Origin: Thermocrispum agreste DSM 44070
Lineage (GTDB): Bacteria; Actinomycetota; Actinomycetes; Mycobacteriales; Pseudonocardiaceae
DNA length: 64,000 bases
NCBI RefSeq assembly: GCF_000427905.1
Contig: NZ_ATYX01000005.1
Span: 1-64,000, forward strand
Direction: 5' to 3'
Shown: positions 63,478 through 64,000 of the stretch, piece by piece
How the letters are laid out: each line of letters opens with the position of its first letter
How positions within the stretch are numbered: the first letter of the stretch is position 1
Notes under the pieces: generated by a model
What the model was told of the DNA's origin: nothing
What the model saw: only the letters and a program-made list of their open reading frames with translations
Databases searched by the model: none
Made by a program: the position numbers and the translations under genes

Positions 63478-64000
63478 ACCGGCCCCTTCCTGGCGAACAG
63501 CGTTGCCGATCCCCCGGTGACCAGGAACACCACCGGCCCCTCCAGCCGGTCCGAGCGAGCGTGCGCGATCAGCGCGGCCATCGCCTTGGCGCCGAACACC
63601 GGGTCGAGCAGGATTCCCTCGGTGCGTGCCACCAGGGCGGTGGCTTCGTCACCGGCATCCGACGGCTTGCCGTAGCCGGGGCCGATGTAGCCGTCGAGCA
63701 CGTGCACGTCGTCCGCCTCGCCGCGCATCGCAACCAGATCCGCTGCGCCGTCGGACAGGTGCGCCACCCGCTGCAGGCACTCCCGGACGGGGCGGCTGAC
63801 GCTGACCCCCACCACCCGGTACGCACTGCCCAGCCACCGGGCTGCGGCCACCAAGCCGGCCTGGGTGCCGCAGGAGCCGGTCGCCAGCCACAGCGTCGCC
63901 GGCTTCAGCCCGGCCTCGTGCAGCTGGCTGTCGAGTTCCAGCCCGGCAAGGAGGTATCCGACCGCGCCGAGTGCAGTGGCGCCGCCGCGAGGAATCGCAT
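63474..64000 (-). CDS. PLP-dependent D-cysteine desulfhydrase/ACC deaminase-like enzyme, XcbE1-like, 5' end off the window
   Basis: The C-terminal ~175 residues of a fold type II PLP enzyme. Features: IPRGGATALGAVGYLLAGLELD (phosphate-binding Gly loop), LWLATGSCGTQAGLVAAARWLG (usual TGSGGT.AGL), VVGVSVSRPVRE, GYIGPGYGKPSDAGDEA, EGILLDPVFGAKAMAAL, and a final VVFLVTGGSATLFARKG. The PLP lysine lies beyond the edge. In Xanthobacter a desulfhydrase-like XcbE1 takes part in the last steps of CoM formation, and the adjacency to an aspartase-family lyase and CoM-dependent enzymes supports that role. The stop overlaps the lyase ATG. Confidence 0.83.
   Translation of the reverse strand, partial: AIPRGGATALGAVGYLLAGLELDSQLHEAGLKPATLWLATGSCGTQAGLVAAARWLGSAYRVVGVSVSRPVRECLQRVAHLSDGAADLVAMRGEADDVHVLDGYIGPGYGKPSDAGDEATALVARTEGILLDPVFGAKAMAALIAHARSDRLEGPVVFLVTGGSATLFARKGPV

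Overview
The window is high-GC DNA from an actinomycete, most likely of the order Pseudonocardiales. Supporting signs are RbpA, an Rpf protein, F420-type LLM oxidoreductases, MptB, DUF3558 lipoproteins, the DUF3090/SCO1664 pair, frequent GTG starts and 4-base ATGA/GTGA gene overlaps. A 28-base match to the actinobacterial chromosome-dimer resolution site dif lies at 23143-23170, so the window probably spans the replication terminus.

Layout. 0-3.3 kb: end of an unseen gene, an unknown soluble protein, two DUF3558 lipoproteins and a membrane protein. 3.2-7.3 kb: cobD and a fused cobB-cobC, then rbpA behind a sigma-R-type promoter. 7.5-10 kb: an MFS transporter and a secreted Rpf. 10.2-21.4 kb: one long leftward operon headed by a GntR repressor with an operator at its own start site. 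It encodes a BMP-type (nucleoside-like) ABC importer, a nicotinamidase-like hydrolase, a PfkB kinase, a nucleoside phosphorylase, a SIS isomerase, an aldehyde dehydrogenase and a broken CaiB. 21.8-26.1 kb: GDPD, a zinc-ribbon protein, dif, intact and decayed RibD_C/DHFR-like genes, and a hairpin repeat array.

26.1-41.4 kb: SPFH/NfeD pair, DUF3097, SCO1664 and DUF3090, an S9 peptidase, MptB, malate dehydrogenase, a histidine phosphatase, UppP, an LLM oxidoreductase, an aldo/keto reductase, a lipoprotein, DUF5703, and an M20 peptidase broken by an 8-base tandem duplication. This is largely a conserved actinobacterial block. 41.5-42.1 kb: tRNA-Leu(GAG) beside a decayed serine recombinase. 42.4-53.7 kb: a leftward accessory cluster with a GntR/FCD regulator, DUF1275, cupin, FAD monooxygenase, alpha/beta hydrolase, an oligopeptide ABC importer and gamma-glutamyltransferase. 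Three of its promoter regions share a GGATGCA-type element.

54.3-64 kb holds the most striking content. After a BASS-family transporter come a MEDS-domain sensor and a GAF/PucR-type regulator, an acylating (SauS-like) aldehyde dehydrogenase, a close homologue of 2-oxopropyl-CoM reductase/carboxylase (XecC), and an (R)-hydroxypropyl-CoM dehydrogenase (XecD) with both sulfonate-binding arginines. Convergent to these are an aspartase/fumarase-family lyase and a cysteine-desulfhydrase-like PLP enzyme, which resemble the bacterial coenzyme M biosynthesis proteins XcbC1/D1 and XcbE1. Together they suggest a coenzyme M-dependent epoxide or short-chain oxo-compound carboxylation locus that makes its own cofactor and continues past the right edge.

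Several genes are interrupted. Some carry paired compensating frameshifts or a homopolymer change that could be sequence errors. Others, namely the 8-base duplication, the recombinase and the DHFR remnant, look like real mutations.
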